The translations under genes were made by a program, and so were the position numbers. From contig CAIOLH010000232.1 in assembly GCA_903859115.1 (NCBI GenBank), forward strand, positions 1 through 18,422: a stretch of DNA of 18,422 nucleotides, given 5' to 3'. This document shows, piece by piece, positions 8,206-17,917 of this stretch. The notes beneath the pieces are model-generated. The model saw only the letters and a list, made by a program, of their open reading frames with translations, was not told the origin of the DNA and ran no database searches. Position 1 is the first letter of the stretch, and every line of letters begins with the position of its first letter. Source of the stretch: an uncultured Opitutia bacterium (lineage in GTDB: Bacteria > Verrucomicrobiota > Verrucomicrobiae > Opitutales > UBA953).

Positions 8206-8751
8206 ATGGAAAGTGAAAACAGCCCAATTAGGCCGCATTTAAGCTGCCCCTTTGATAAGCTTCATCCTTCACAATTAGTTCGTGATGATAAATTTTTCAT
8301 GTCACTCGCATTCAATTTAGCGGTGGATGCCTGGCGAATTGATGAAGTGCCCATCGGTGCGATCATTGAACGTGGAGGCGAAATTATTGCCGCGGCCCAC
8401 AACGAAGTCGAGCGCTCGAACGATCCCACCGCACATGCAGAAATTCTAGCCATCACCCAAGCCGCCAAAAAAATCGGCGATTGGAGACTCAATGAATGCA
8501 CGCTCTACGTCACCAAAGAACCCTGCCCGATGTGTTCAGGGGCGACGATTATGAGTCGACTGTCCCGAGTGGTCTTTGCCTGGGGTGATCCCAAAATGGG
8601 TTGCATGGGCGGAGCTACTCCACTCCACAGCTTACCTAAGTTGAATCATCGCGTCACCGTCACCTCAGGAGTCTTAGAAGAGCCCTGCAAGGAAATCCTC
8701 CAAGCCTACTTTAATATGAAACGCGGCCGAGATTCCGAGGCAACGGCTTGA
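8206..8751 (+). CDS. tadA: tRNA adenosine(34) deaminase
   Basis: A 181-residue zinc deaminase that converts adenosine to inosine at the wobble position of tRNA-Arg(ACG). Zinc ligands and the proton shuttle are in HAE (His77, Glu79) and PCPMC (Cys107, Cys110). The surrounding [16 protein letters not shown] and [11 protein letters not shown] match E. coli TadA closely, which separates it from guanine or cytosine deaminases of the same fold. The ATG at 8206 has GAG two bases upstream; an in-frame GTG at 8185 would add seven residues and cannot be excluded. The alignable part begins near Asp27, leaving about 25 extra N-terminal residues compared with many TadA proteins. It is divergent from infA and 49 bases ahead of the dismutase gene, with which it may be co-transcribed. 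Confidence 0.88.
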   Translation: MESENSPIRPHLSCPFDKLHPSQLVRDDKFFMSLAFNLAVDAWRIDEVPIGAIIERGGEIIAAAHNEVERSNDPTAHAEILAITQAAKKIGDWRLNECTLYVTKEPCPMCSGATIMSRLSRVVFAWGDPKMGCMGGATPLHSLPKLNHRVTVTSGVLEEPCKEILQAYFNMKRGRDSEATA

Positions 8752-8800
8752 CCCACCGCGACTTCCTGCAATTACTTCATCACAGACTTTACTATTTCTT

Positions 8801-9442
8801 ATGAGTTACACCCTCCCAACCCTCGCCTATCCTACCAACGCACTCGAACCACACATCGATGTTGCCACGATGGAAATACACCACGGCAAGCACCACAACG
8901 CTTACGTGACTAATCTCAACGCAGCGCTCACTAAAGAACCTAGTTTCGCTGCAGGCACTGATGTAGACGCACTCATCGCTGATCTCTCCAAAGTTCCTGA
9001 GTCCATTCGCACTGCCGTTCGCAATAATGCCGGTGGCCATGCGAACCACACGTTCTTCTGGAATTTACTTTCACCCAACGGCGGCGGCGAACCTGTAGGT
9101 GCTCTTGCTGAAGCTATCCAAAAAACTTTTGGTGGCCTCGAAGGTGAAAAAGGTCTCAAAGCTCATTTCAAAACCGCCGCCACAGGTCGCTTCGGTTCCG
9201 GTTGGGCTTGGCTCGTTGTTAAAGCCGATAAATCCATCGCCGTCACTTCGACCCCTAACCAAGACAGCCCTCTCATGAAAGGTGTTGCCGACGTTAACGG
9301 TCACCCTGTTCTCGCTCTCGATGTTTGGGAACACGCTTACTATTTAAAATATCAAAATCGTCGTCCTGACTACATCGACGCATTTTGGAAAGTCATCGAC
9401 TGGAAGAAAGCCAACGAACTCTACGTTAAAGCTATCAGTTAA
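8801..9442 (+). CDS. sodA: Superoxide dismutase, Mn/Fe family, probably manganese type
   Basis: A 213-residue enzyme that dismutates superoxide to oxygen and hydrogen peroxide. Metal ligands are His27 (EIHHGKHH), His83 (NHTFFW), Asp174 and His178 (DVWEHAYY). The motif GGHANH and Gln154 in PNQDSP are the pattern of manganese enzymes, where the active-site glutamine comes from the C-terminal domain; iron enzymes usually have AAQVWNH instead. There is no signal peptide, so the protein is cytoplasmic. Metal choice cannot be proven from sequence, and cambialistic enzymes exist. The gene follows tadA after 49 bases and ends before a bidirectional terminator. No Shine-Dalgarno sequence precedes the ATG. 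Confidence 0.93.
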   Translation: MSYTLPTLAYPTNALEPHIDVATMEIHHGKHHNAYVTNLNAALTKEPSFAAGTDVDALIADLSKVPESIRTAVRNNAGGHANHTFFWNLLSPNGGGEPVGALAEAIQKTFGGLEGEKGLKAHFKTAATGRFGSGWAWLVVKADKSIAVTSTPNQDSPLMKGVADVNGHPVLALDVWEHAYYLKYQNRRPDYIDAFWKVIDWKKANELYVKAIS

Positions 9443-9455
9443 TTCCAGTTTCAAC

Positions 9456-9493
9456 CCACAAAAAGGCGACTCACTCGAGTCGCCTTTTTTGTG
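9456..9493. terminator. Bidirectional Rho-independent terminator
   Basis: The stem GGCGACTC/GAGTCGCC with loop ACTC is flanked by five A on the left and six T on the right, and the flanks extend the palindrome (caca...tgtg). It therefore works as an intrinsic terminator in both directions, between the convergent superoxide dismutase gene (stop at 9442) and the kinase gene (stop at 9499). Confidence 0.95.
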
Positions 9494-9498
9494 TCGGT

Positions 9499-10701
9499 TT
9501 AACGGCCGCGTCGAATTTCCGAGCCGACGAAACGAATCGAAACACGCCAGACCTTCTTCATGCGGGTATGAATCTGTCCGGTTTTTACATCAAAGGATTC
9601 AGGTATCTCGATGCGGTGAAGATCAACCACGGCATGGAATCCACGCTCGGAGAAAATGTCGATGAACATGGCCAAAGCCAAGGTGTCTTCAAAGAGCGAG
9701 GCTTCACTGTTGATATGGGCCTGACCCGAAATCGCGTGCGCCTGAATAATGGGTAAAAACTTTTGTTGAATTAAATCCACCACCTCACGGAAAAGTTTTT
9801 GGTGACGTTCCGCGTAATCATCTAGGCGTAAGACTAAATCCTGTCGGGCGTGCTGACTGATCTGATTCGAAAGCGGTATACTTGAAATAATGTCGTAGGT
9901 TTCTTCCGAGAGTTCGAGTGAGCTCTGGTACTGTAACTCTTTTATAATTCGAGCCTGTACTTCCGGTATCGAACCTTGAGCGTTAATAAAGTGATAGTGG
10001 AAAATATCGCGCAGTGACTGCAATGGCTCGTAGGTACGCTCTTTGAATATGCGATAGCGATTGCGAGCTGCTTCGGCAGTTAAGTCGGTCTTACGCACTT
10101 CCGCCAAAGGTAAACCCTCGGCTTCAGCTTTCTTATTGAACGCTAAAGTCTGCTCACCGCGCATTAATTGACGGCGTACCGACTCATTTTCATCAATGAA
10201 AAGGACCAGAATATGATAATGGGGCTTAGGGAATTTTATCGCGTTCGGTGAGGCTCTAAATTCATGACGTAACTCGTTCAATCGTGCGAAGAGGTGCTTT
10301 AAGCATTCAACCTGAACCATCGAACGAGGAAAACCGTCAACAATAGCACCGTTGGTAAATTGAGGCTCAAGTAACTTCCTAAAAAGTAATTCTACGACTT
10401 CGCGATCTCCGGCCAGCATACCCGCATCAATACGTTTACGCGCTTCGGCGCTTGAAAGTAGGTCGCTGATTACGATAGGAGCTGCCGCGTAATCACGATA
10501 CTGCTGAATAAAGTCGGTGTTGGTGCCCTTACCTGCACCAGGGGCGCCATTGAGCCAGAAAATTTCTCGAGGAAAAAATAACTTATCGCGGCCAATCTCG
10601 CGCTCGAGGCTTGTCCATACTGACTCAAAAATAATCTGTGCATCCTTCACCTCTAAATCGGTGACATTGTTGTTGGCTGAACGTGCAGGTGCTTCACTCA
10701 T
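9499..10701 (-). CDS. Adenylate-kinase-like nucleoside monophosphate kinase with extra C-terminal domain
   Basis: A 400-residue protein, nearly twice the length of adenylate kinase. Residues about 45-270 carry the nucleoside monophosphate kinase fold: P-loop GAPGAGKGT (52-60), DGFPRS (122-127), LMRG (179-182) and RKTDLTAEAARNRY, which matches the segment after the LID in adenylate kinases. The LID itself looks shortened and lacks the four-cysteine zinc pattern. Residues about 1-44 are an unassigned polar leader. Residues about 275-400 are a domain I do not recognise, with a predicted helical stretch (RLDDYAERHQKLFREVVDLIQQKFL) and a basic end (EIRRGR). Phosphate transfer between ATP and a nucleoside monophosphate is likely, but the substrate is unknown. 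The ATG at 10701 is preferred; an in-frame TTG at 10710 would add three residues. It is last in a minus-strand series, 57 bases after the exported protein. Confidence 0.8.
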   Translation of the reverse strand: MSEAPARSANNNVTDLEVKDAQIIFESVWTSLEREIGRDKLFFPREIFWLNGAPGAGKGTNTDFIQQYRDYAAAPIVISDLLSSAEARKRIDAGMLAGDREVVELLFRKLLEPQFTNGAIVDGFPRSMVQVECLKHLFARLNELRHEFRASPNAIKFPKPHYHILVLFIDENESVRRQLMRGEQTLAFNKKAEAEGLPLAEVRKTDLTAEAARNRYRIFKERTYEPLQSLRDIFHYHFINAQGSIPEVQARIIKELQYQSSLELSEETYDIISSIPLSNQISQHARQDLVLRLDDYAERHQKLFREVVDLIQQKFLPIIQAHAISGQAHINSEASLFEDTLALAMFIDIFSERGFHAVVDLHRIEIPESFDVKTGQIHTRMKKVWRVSIRFVGSEIRRGR

Positions 10702-10758
10702 GATGGGCAAACAAATTTCTTAGGCATGAGGACTCACTCTGCCAATCAAAAACCCTCA

Positions 10759-11622
10759 TTAAGGCTTTACGCTCTTATTTTGAACCTCATCTGAGCCAGG
10801 TTTAACCAAAGGTAATCCAGGCTCGTCGGAACGATTACGACGAAACTGGTATCGATTGATATCTTGCATCGATAACTGATCTACCGTCTTGGAAATAACA
10901 CGGTCAGATGGACTGGATGGTTTCACATCATAGCGACCATTCTTGTCATTGGATAATCGATTTTCAATCCCTTGAACGGTAGCGACCTTGCCCGACCAGT
11001 CAGCGGTTTGTCGATCAATGGATTTTACTTCGATGACATTTTTATTTTTCAACTCACCACGATCAAAAGTATCCCCAACTTCAACCTCAGCTTTTTTACG
11101 TCCATACACATCATACTTACCACTCCAGGTATCGAAAGTAACAATATTCTCACGCGAATAGGGAGTGTTCGTGTTTAACTCTGCTTTGTTGGTATCAAAT
11201 TTCTTATCTGCGACATTGGACATCTTAGAGGCATTTTTGAGTGCCGAGTTAAAATCTACCGATGAGTCTACTTGTTTGCTTCCGCCATTACCTGAAAGAG
11301 CGAAGGGAACTTTTCGTCCGTCACTCGTAGTCATACCCGTCGAAACGGTGGGACTTTGCGCAACGGGTTTGGGTACTTCTGAATTTGAAACAACGGGCCG
11401 AGTAGTTGGAACGCTAGGTTTAGAATTTGGAATCGGATTTACGATATTAGCCTCAATGATTTTTCCGTTCTCATCATACTTAATTGTCTGAGTGCCCTCC
11501 ACTCCTCCCTCCGAGGTAGCAGTAAAACCAGCTAAACGTGGATTCTCTGGCTTAGTCTGGGCAAGTAATTCGATGCCACAGCCTAAACAAAAAAATAATA
11601 CAACTGGAGTCAGTTTACCCAC
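10759..11622 (-). CDS. Exported protein of unknown function
   Basis: I do not recognise this 287-residue protein. It starts with a short basic segment (MGK) and a hydrophobic core (VVLFFCLGCGIELL) ending in AQ, which fits a signal peptide cut by signal peptidase I after about residue 21; a lipoprotein reading at Cys15 is possible but the lipobox is poor. The mature part is polar, rich in Ser, Pro, Thr, Asn and Lys, and looks largely disordered between about 55 and 160. A more ordered segment follows (about 160-220), with alternating hydrophobic residues and a repeated W-S-G-K element (TWSGKYDVYG, DWSGKVATVQ). The start is GTG, embedded in a strong inverted repeat. It lies 51 bases after glgP and before the kinase gene, all on the minus strand. 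Confidence 0.7.
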   Translation of the reverse strand: MGKLTPVVLFFCLGCGIELLAQTKPENPRLAGFTATSEGGVEGTQTIKYDENGKIIEANIVNPIPNSKPSVPTTRPVVSNSEVPKPVAQSPTVSTGMTTSDGRKVPFALSGNGGSKQVDSSVDFNSALKNASKMSNVADKKFDTNKAELNTNTPYSRENIVTFDTWSGKYDVYGRKKAEVEVGDTFDRGELKNKNVIEVKSIDRQTADWSGKVATVQGIENRLSNDKNGRYDVKPSSPSDRVISKTVDQLSMQDINRYQFRRNRSDEPGLPLVKPGSDEVQNKSVKP

Positions 11623-11642
11623 TAGAGGGATAAACTGACTCC
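11606..11642 (-). repeat. Strong inverted repeat over the start of the exported-protein gene
   Basis: GGAGTCAGTTTACCC and its complement (with one bulged base) enclose the 6-base loop ACTAGA, giving a 15-pair stem. On the minus strand it begins 31 bases after the glgP stop and includes the GTG start codon of the downstream gene at the edge of its loop. A T-rich run (attattttttt) follows about 7 bases beyond the stem, inside the next gene's signal-peptide codons. It could terminate or attenuate glgP transcription, or hide the start codon in the mRNA. Confidence 0.8.
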
Positions 11643-11673
11643 AAATCAGAAAATCTCAATCCAGACTTACGGA

Positions 11674-14223
11674 TTAAGGAATGGGCTGTGATTTCGCCTT
11701 CCAGATGCCGTTGGCGTAGTCGCCAATCGAGCGGTCAGAAGAGAATTTAGCACAGCGAGCAACGTTGCGGATAGCCATAGCGGCCCAGCGACGGCGATCA
11801 GCGAATGCTACTTCCACCTTCTCTTGGGCTTGGATATAACTCCTGAAGTCAGCCAATACGAGGTAGGGATCTCCACCTTCAACGAGTGAGTCCGCCACGG
11901 GAGACAAAGCGCCGGGTTGCTCGGGCGTGAAAGTATCGGAACGAAGCCAGTCAATAATCGCTGCTAACTCGGCATCGTGATTGAGAACATCTTGTGGCGA
12001 GTAACCATGTTTGTGCAACTCGGCAACGTCTTCAACTTCTAGGCCGAATATGAAAATATTTTCGTCCCCTACTTCTTCATGAATCTCTACATTGGCACCA
12101 TCTAAAGTTCCAATCGTCACCGCACCATTCAGAGCCAACTTCATATTGCCGGTACCTGAGGCTTCTTTTCCAGCAGTAGAAATCTGTTCCGACAAATCAG
12201 CGGCTGGAATAATTTTCTCGGCTAAGGAAACACGGTAGTCAGGCAAGAAAACGACTTTTAACATCCCACGCACGCGGGAGTCATTATTGATGACCATAGC
12301 GACGCGGTTGATGGCATGTATAATGTGTTTAGCTAAAGCATAACCAGGGGCGGCCTTCGCACCGAAAATACAAACACGCGGCTGTATTTTGACATTCGGA
12401 TTATTTAAAATCTTACGATATAAATAAAGGATGTGCAACAAGTTGAGGTGTTGGCGTTTATATTCATGCAAACGCTTGATTTGAACGTCGAACAAAGCAT
12501 CAGGCGATACTTCCACCCCAACTAATTCTTTAATTTTAGCGGCTAACTTAACTTTATTAGCGTGCTTGATTCCCATGAACTCAGCTTGGAAATCTGGGCG
12601 ATCGGCGAGTGTATCGAATTTCTTAAGTTGCGATAAATTTGTTTCCCAACCTTTACCCGTAATCTTATCACATAAGTGAGCTAAGGCCGGATTACAGCCG
12701 CGAATCCAGCGACGCGGAGTGACACCATTCGTAACGTTAACAAACTTCTTCGGCCAGAGTTGATCAAAACTCGCAAAGAGATGCTCGCGCAGCAAACGGG
12801 TGTGTAATTCCGCAACGCCGTTTACATGATGCGAACCCACCACCGCGAGGTGCGCCATACGTACGCGTTTCACTCCACCCTCTTGGATAATCGACAGCTC
12901 GGCCTTCTTCGCATCGTCATTGGGCCAATGGCGATCAACCTCTTCTAAGTGGCGACGATTGATTTCATAAATAATTTCTAAATGACGTGGGAGAACTTTT
13001 TCGAAAAGCGGAACCGACCAAGTTTCGAGCGCTTCCGGCAAGAGTGTGTGATTGGTGTAACTAAATACCTTGCTACAAAGACTCCACGCGTGATCCCAAC
13101 CCAGACGATGCTCATCTACCAAGAGACGCATTAGTTCTGCGACAGAAATTGAGGGGTGAGTGTCATTTAACTGTATCGCAATCTTATCGGAAAGATTTTC
13201 TAAGTTCTTATTGAGACGAAGATGTCGGCGTAAAATATCCTGGAGTGAGCAGGACACGAAAAAGATTTGTTGAACGAGGCGAAGCTCTTTTCCGCTTTCG
13301 GTGCTGTCGTTAGGATACAAGACTTTAGAAATCGTTTCGCTGACGTCGCGTTCACGGACAGCTTCCACATAACCACCGCGATCAAAGGCTCGGAAGTCGA
13401 ACTCCGTTGTCGCACGCGATTCCCATAATCGGAGGAAGTTCACACTCGAGGCATTAAATCCGGCGATAGGAATATCCCAAGGCACACCGAGTAAGTCTTT
13501 GGTTTCTACCAATTCCGATAAATGATTTCCGCAGTCATCAATCTTGTTCACGACTCGACCATAAAGCGGAACACGGACGTTAAAATTCGGACGGCGAATT
13601 AACCAAGGATTATTATTCGAAAGCCAAGCATCGGCCACTTCGACCTGACGACCCTGCACAAAGGTCTGACGGAATAAACCAAACTCATAGTGAATACCGT
13701 AGCCGATAGCTGGAATGTCCATTGTGGCCAAGGAATCCAAGAAACAAGCCGCCAAACGACCCAATCCCCCGTTACCCAGGCCCATGTCGGATTCATCATC
13801 CGCAATGTCTTCTAAATCCTGACCTAAATCCTTGAGAGCGACATTAGCTACCTGACGCATTCTCAAATTAACCAAATTATTCGTCAGCACTCGTCCCATT
13901 AAATATTCCAAAGATAAATAATAAACACGACGGACGTTTTTAGTCGAGTGAACGGCTTGGGTTGCGATGTAGCGCTCCAACATCAGATCGCGAGCCGCCA
14001 TCGACGTAGCCAACCACCAATCGCTTTTTGTTGCCGTGATTGGATCGCGAGCGAATGTACTTTTTAAATGTTTTAAAATGGCATCACGAAAGATCGCTAC
14101 CTCGCTCGCCGAAGGAGCGTCGGATGATTTAACAGCAACGGACGACTTCTTAGTGACTATTTTTTTCGCTGGCCGTGACTTGGCTTTAGTCGACTTCAAA
14201 GAGGATTTCTTTTTCGAAGGCAT
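11674..14223 (-). CDS. glgP: Glycogen/alpha-glucan phosphorylase
   Basis: An 849-residue PLP enzyme (GT35 family) that releases glucose-1-phosphate from glycogen or maltodextrin by phosphorolysis. Highly conserved blocks run throughout: [20 protein letters not shown], the [14 protein letters not shown] region, [23 protein letters not shown], and the PLP site GTGNMK with Lys695. Alignment with E. coli GlgP begins at about residue 45. Ahead of it lies a Lys/Ser-rich tail ([19 protein letters not shown]) of about 35 residues that is probably disordered. The ATG at 14223 is preferred. An in-frame TTG at 14277 overlaps the aas stop as TTGA and would add 18 residues, which would suggest translational coupling, but its peptide looks unlike the family. 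It follows aas after 50 bases. Confidence 0.95.
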   Translation of the reverse strand: MPSKKKSSLKSTKAKSRPAKKIVTKKSSVAVKSSDAPSASEVAIFRDAILKHLKSTFARDPITATKSDWWLATSMAARDLMLERYIATQAVHSTKNVRRVYYLSLEYLMGRVLTNNLVNLRMRQVANVALKDLGQDLEDIADDESDMGLGNGGLGRLAACFLDSLATMDIPAIGYGIHYEFGLFRQTFVQGRQVEVADAWLSNNNPWLIRRPNFNVRVPLYGRVVNKIDDCGNHLSELVETKDLLGVPWDIPIAGFNASSVNFLRLWESRATTEFDFRAFDRGGYVEAVRERDVSETISKVLYPNDSTESGKELRLVQQIFFVSCSLQDILRRHLRLNKNLENLSDKIAIQLNDTHPSISVAELMRLLVDEHRLGWDHAWSLCSKVFSYTNHTLLPEALETWSVPLFEKVLPRHLEIIYEINRRHLEEVDRHWPNDDAKKAELSIIQEGGVKRVRMAHLAVVGSHHVNGVAELHTRLLREHLFASFDQLWPKKFVNVTNGVTPRRWIRGCNPALAHLCDKITGKGWETNLSQLKKFDTLADRPDFQAEFMGIKHANKVKLAAKIKELVGVEVSPDALFDVQIKRLHEYKRQHLNLLHILYLYRKILNNPNVKIQPRVCIFGAKAAPGYALAKHIIHAINRVAMVINNDSRVRGMLKVVFLPDYRVSLAEKIIPAADLSEQISTAGKEASGTGNMKLALNGAVTIGTLDGANVEIHEEVGDENIFIFGLEVEDVAELHKHGYSPQDVLNHDAELAAIIDWLRSDTFTPEQPGALSPVADSLVEGGDPYLVLADFRSYIQAQEKVEVAFADRRRWAAMAIRNVARCAKFSSDRSIGDYANGIWKAKSQPIP

Positions 14224-14273
14224 AGTTGTATTTAAGACATAGAGCCCATAGCCACAAGCGAGCCAAAACCGCC

Positions 14274-16592
14274 TCAACCCCCCGCCAACTGCTTCAATGT
14301 ATTTAAATCAAGCTTGCCCGTGCCCAAAATCGGTATCTTGGGTACTTTTTTAAACATTTTAGGTATCCATAGGTTGGGTAGACCCGCCGCAATCAAACCC
14401 TTCCGGACGGTTTCGATATCCAAGTCTACGGCATGGAGAACGACCAATTGCTCCCCCTTTTGTGAGTCGACCTGCGAACTCACCGCTAAAACAATCTCAG
14501 CACTACCCTCAAGATTCAAAACCATCGTTATCGCTTGCTCGACAGTGCCGTGCGGAACCATCTCGCCTCCAATTTTTGAAAATCGAGAAAGTCGTCCGGC
14601 TAAATATAAAAAACCATTTTCATCCATTCGTGCTAAATCGCCTGTGCGATACCACCCATCGACCAAAGCTTCCCGCGTGCGATGTGGATCACTCAAATAC
14701 TGATTAAAAATATTGGGTCCTCGCACTTCGAGTAATCCCGTTTCTCCAGGTGCTAAAATTTTATTCGTGTCTACATCACGAAAACGGACTGCGATTCCAA
14801 TAAGCGGTCGACCCACCGATCCAATTTGATGTCCTTGCCAAACACCATGGGGGGCTTCGGGATCAATTTGACTAGGAACATTAACGGAAATCACCGGACT
14901 GGCCTCTGTGATACCATAACCTTCCAGCATTTGAGTATCGAGCACATCAGCAAAACCTTGAACTAGATCTTCAGGTAATTTTTCAGCTCCAGCCACAACC
15001 CACTCCAAGGACTGCAAATCTTCTTTGGTAGCACGTCTTAAATAGGGACGCAGGAATGTAGGTGTACCCACTGTGATAGTCGCACCCTCCTCTTTAATCG
15101 CATTAATACAAGCAACCGTATCCAAAGGTGATGGTGTGGTAATAAGTACAGTTTCACGTGAGATTGCATACCAAATTCCAACCGTGAATCCGAAACTGTG
15201 AAATACCGGCAAACTGGATAAGAGTTTAGAATGTTCAGGAAGAATATCCGAGTCCTCAATCTGTCTTAAGTTCGCGAGAAGATTTCGATGACTTAAAACC
15301 ACACCCTTAGGATCACCCGAACTGCCGCTGGTAAATAGCAAAGCGGCCTCGTTATCACCACCGTGTCGTGGAACTCCAAGAACCGAACAAGCTAAACGTG
15401 TCGGCAAGAATGGCAATAGTCCCAACCATCCAGCAATCTTCCAACGTTTAATTTTTTGTAATGCGTCTCCGATATCGATGAAGTTTCCTGACCAAGGAAA
15501 ATCGGGGAACTTTTCATTGAGTTTTTCTTTAAAAACTTGAGCGGAAATAAAGGAGTCCACATCAGCTTGCTTAAGACAGTGTAACAACTGCGTTCGACCT
15601 AAGGTGAAATTGATATTCACGGGTACCTTATCGGCTAACACACAGGCAATATTTGCAATCGTCGCACCAATGCCTGGCGGAAGTACAATCGCCACGCGAT
15701 CTTTACTCGTAGATTTTTTAAGGGTTTGGGCAAAAAACCATGAAAGGGTCAGAATCAAATACCCCGAGAATGTTCGACGCTTTTCCGTGCGATCGATGAC
15801 TGCCGTGCTATTACCTTTTAACATCAAGCCCTGCACCACGTCCTGAGCTAAATGGCCCTGTAACGACGGCCTTAAAGCAAAAGCGGTCGAAGCCAATTCG
15901 AGTAATTTTAATCGAGTGGTTGCATACTCAGTCGCTGGATAAGGCTGACCCCAAACTGCCGAAACTGGACGACGAAAATGTTTAGGCATTTTCCAAAAAA
16001 ACTTTCCGCCTCTAAAACTAAAAATCGATCCCCATAATCCATCAATCGCAACCGGCATGATCGGAACATTCGCTCGACGGGCAATCAGTTCGAACCCACG
16101 GCTTAATGGTAAGATTCCACCGTTACGCGTGACGTGTCCCTCAGGGAAAATACAAACCACCTCTCCGTCTTTTAGGGCATCGGATGCTTTATGAATAGCG
16201 TCTTTAGCTTTGGATTCCGCCACGGGGATCGTGCGCATCGTACGCATAATGAATCGCGTCATCCAGTTACGCTCAAAACCTTCGAATGATAGAAATTTAA
16301 TCGGCCGAGGTGAAATCACTCCGAGAATGACAACATCCACATAGGAAACGTGATTACATACCAAGAGCACCCCGCCCTCCTTTGGCATATTTTCGATTCC
16401 TACTACACGTAATCGATAAAGAATTCGTACTAAAATTAAGAGCGCGGTTTGTAGGAAAAAATAAAACCACCACATGCTCGGATGCTTATTTTTTCCACGC
16501 CAAAGCGAACAAAGTACAAATAAAGTAACGAGGCCCAACGCTAGCGTGAGCAATCCTAGCAAAAAGATAGAGGTAAACAATAATACCTGCAC
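14274..16592 (-). CDS. aas: Bifunctional acyltransferase / acyl-ACP synthetase (Aas-like)
   Basis: A 772-residue membrane-associated fusion. One or two hydrophobic segments (residues about 3-30 and 41-58) precede a PlsC-type 1-acyl-glycerophosphate acyltransferase domain with the HX4D motif NHVSYVD (His81, Asp86) and [10 protein letters not shown]. From about residue 245 onward is an AMP-forming acyl-activating domain with [10 protein letters not shown] (421-430), [16 protein letters not shown] and the C-terminal [12 protein letters not shown]. The same order is seen in E. coli Aas (719 residues), which reacylates lysophospholipids using fatty acids activated on acyl carrier protein. No lysophospholipid flippase (LplT) domain is attached. 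The start is GTG, with an in-frame TGA ten codons upstream, so the N-terminus cannot be much longer. It is divergent from yejB and first of the minus-strand series leading to glgP. Confidence 0.9.
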   Translation of the reverse strand: MQVLLFTSIFLLGLLTLALGLVTLFVLCSLWRGKNKHPSMWWFYFFLQTALLILVRILYRLRVVGIENMPKEGGVLLVCNHVSYVDVVILGVISPRPIKFLSFEGFERNWMTRFIMRTMRTIPVAESKAKDAIHKASDALKDGEVVCIFPEGHVTRNGGILPLSRGFELIARRANVPIMPVAIDGLWGSIFSFRGGKFFWKMPKHFRRPVSAVWGQPYPATEYATTRLKLLELASTAFALRPSLQGHLAQDVVQGLMLKGNSTAVIDRTEKRRTFSGYLILTLSWFFAQTLKKSTSKDRVAIVLPPGIGATIANIACVLADKVPVNINFTLGRTQLLHCLKQADVDSFISAQVFKEKLNEKFPDFPWSGNFIDIGDALQKIKRWKIAGWLGLLPFLPTRLACSVLGVPRHGGDNEAALLFTSGSSGDPKGVVLSHRNLLANLRQIEDSDILPEHSKLLSSLPVFHSFGFTVGIWYAISRETVLITTPSPLDTVACINAIKEEGATITVGTPTFLRPYLRRATKEDLQSLEWVVAGAEKLPEDLVQGFADVLDTQMLEGYGITEASPVISVNVPSQIDPEAPHGVWQGHQIGSVGRPLIGIAVRFRDVDTNKILAPGETGLLEVRGPNIFNQYLSDPHRTREALVDGWYRTGDLARMDENGFLYLAGRLSRFSKIGGEMVPHGTVEQAITMVLNLEGSAEIVLAVSSQVDSQKGEQLVVLHAVDLDIETVRKGLIAAGLPNLWIPKMFKKVPKIPILGTGKLDLNTLKQLAGG

Positions 16593-16684
16593 TGCATACC
16601 GATAAGTGGAATTGTGTCATGGTGCAAGCCGAGTCCTTTCGAGATTGACCCCTCCCTATTAAACGTTGGCTTTAATCTTCTCGC

Positions 16685-17917
16685 ATGCGCGACTACGTCC
16701 TCAGGCGGCTACTCTTGATTCCCTTAACTTTCTTCGGGATTACTTTGGTCGCTTTTCTTATGACGCGACTAGTGCCTGGTGGACCCATCGAACGTGCCAT
16801 GGCCGAGAAAGTTCAAGCTCAACAAAAAATGGTCGGACGTGTCGGCTTGTCCGCCAACGGTCCTGCCTCGCCCGAAGAACTCGATAATCTAAAAAGACAA
16901 TATGGTTTCGATCGTCCAGTCCTCGAAGCCTACGGTGTTTGGCTCGGTATCCTACGTGGCCAAAATAACTGGGCCATTACGCGAGTCGATACCGTCGGAC
17001 GCGGTGAAGTCGATGTAATGTCAGCCAAATCATCTTCGACTCAAAAAGTCTTTATCCAAAGAAACACCCAGGGTGAATTAAGCATCAGCACCAAAGACTC
17101 ACTAGATATTAGTCAGTGGAAGGTTGAAGCAACGCCTCTACCTAATGATACCAATAAAAATTTTCGCGTGATCGTCTTTCAACCTCAGTTTAATGGAATT
17201 CTCCAAGGTAATTTCGGATACTCCACTGAGAGTGATAAACCAGTGGTCGATTTAATCCTACAAAAACTTCCACCCTCAATGTGGTTCGGTTTTTGGGGCA
17301 TGATTATCGCTTACTTTATCGCTGTACCCCTCGGAATCAGCAAAGCCATGCGTAATGGTTCACTCTACGATAGCGCCTCGTCTGTTCTAATATTTTTCGG
17401 CTTAGCGATTCCTGGATTTGTTCTCGCACTCAGTGGATTGTATTTATTCTGCTTCCATTTTACACTCCTACCGCACTCTGGATTTAATTGGGACGAACCG
17501 ATTAAATCTACAATTCTTCCTTTAGCCTGTGAAAGTGCCGGTGCGTTCGCCGCAATGACGATGTTCATGAAAAACAGCCTCTTGGACAATCTCTCAGCCG
17601 ATTACATGCGCACCGCTAAAGCAAAAGGCGTCAGCTCGCGCCGTGCACTATATGTGCATGCCTTACGAAATTCAATCATTCCCCTGGCGGCTTCGTTCGG
17701 ACAAAACATAGGCTTCTTTCTTACGGGCTCGTTCCTCATTGAATACACGTTCGATATCGATGGCATCGGGCTTTTAAGTTACGACGCCTTAGTCCACCGT
17801 GACTTTCCTGTCTTTCTCGGCCTGCTCACCCTTTCGAGCATCGTGCTCTTAATTGGAAATATTCTTTCCGACCTCTGCGTGGCAGCAGTGGATCCACGCA
17901 TTCGTTTCCAAAAATGA
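16685..17917 (+). CDS. yejB: Peptide ABC transporter inner-membrane permease, YejB type
   Basis: A 410-residue permease of the OppB/DppB family that forms half of the channel of an importer for oligopeptides (YejABEF in E. coli takes up microcin C-like peptides). The N-terminal helix (LLLIPLTFFGITLVAFLMTRL), the PGGPIERA segment and RQYGFDRPVLEAYG match YejB. The EAA loop for the ATPase is in MRTAKAKGVSSRRALYVHALRNS, and the end VDPRIRF matches VDPRIDF. E. coli YejB has about 364 residues. The extra length is mainly a polar, beta-rich segment of about 80 residues (about 90-172) in the first periplasmic loop, before GNFGYS. Its TGA overlaps the start of the next permease as ATGA, so the two are translationally coupled. 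No clear Shine-Dalgarno sequence precedes the ATG. Confidence 0.92.
   Translation: MRDYVLRRLLLIPLTFFGITLVAFLMTRLVPGGPIERAMAEKVQAQQKMVGRVGLSANGPASPEELDNLKRQYGFDRPVLEAYGVWLGILRGQNNWAITRVDTVGRGEVDVMSAKSSSTQKVFIQRNTQGELSISTKDSLDISQWKVEATPLPNDTNKNFRVIVFQPQFNGILQGNFGYSTESDKPVVDLILQKLPPSMWFGFWGMIIAYFIAVPLGISKAMRNGSLYDSASSVLIFFGLAIPGFVLALSGLYLFCFHFTLLPHSGFNWDEPIKSTILPLACESAGAFAAMTMFMKNSLLDNLSADYMRTAKAKGVSSRRALYVHALRNSIIPLAASFGQNIGFFLTGSFLIEYTFDIDGIGLLSYDALVHRDFPVFLGLLTLSSIVLLIGNILSDLCVAAVDPRIRFQK

Noticed and set aside
14314..14703. Open frame of 129 codons on the plus strand opposite aas.
   Set aside because: It lies antisense to the conserved C-terminal part of the acyl-ACP synthetase and shows no protein-like features of its own.
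16593..16684. Divergent promoters between aas and yejB.
   Set aside because: TTGACC and TTGCAC candidates exist on the two strands, but none pairs with a convincing -10 at normal spacing; nothing else was seen in this gap.
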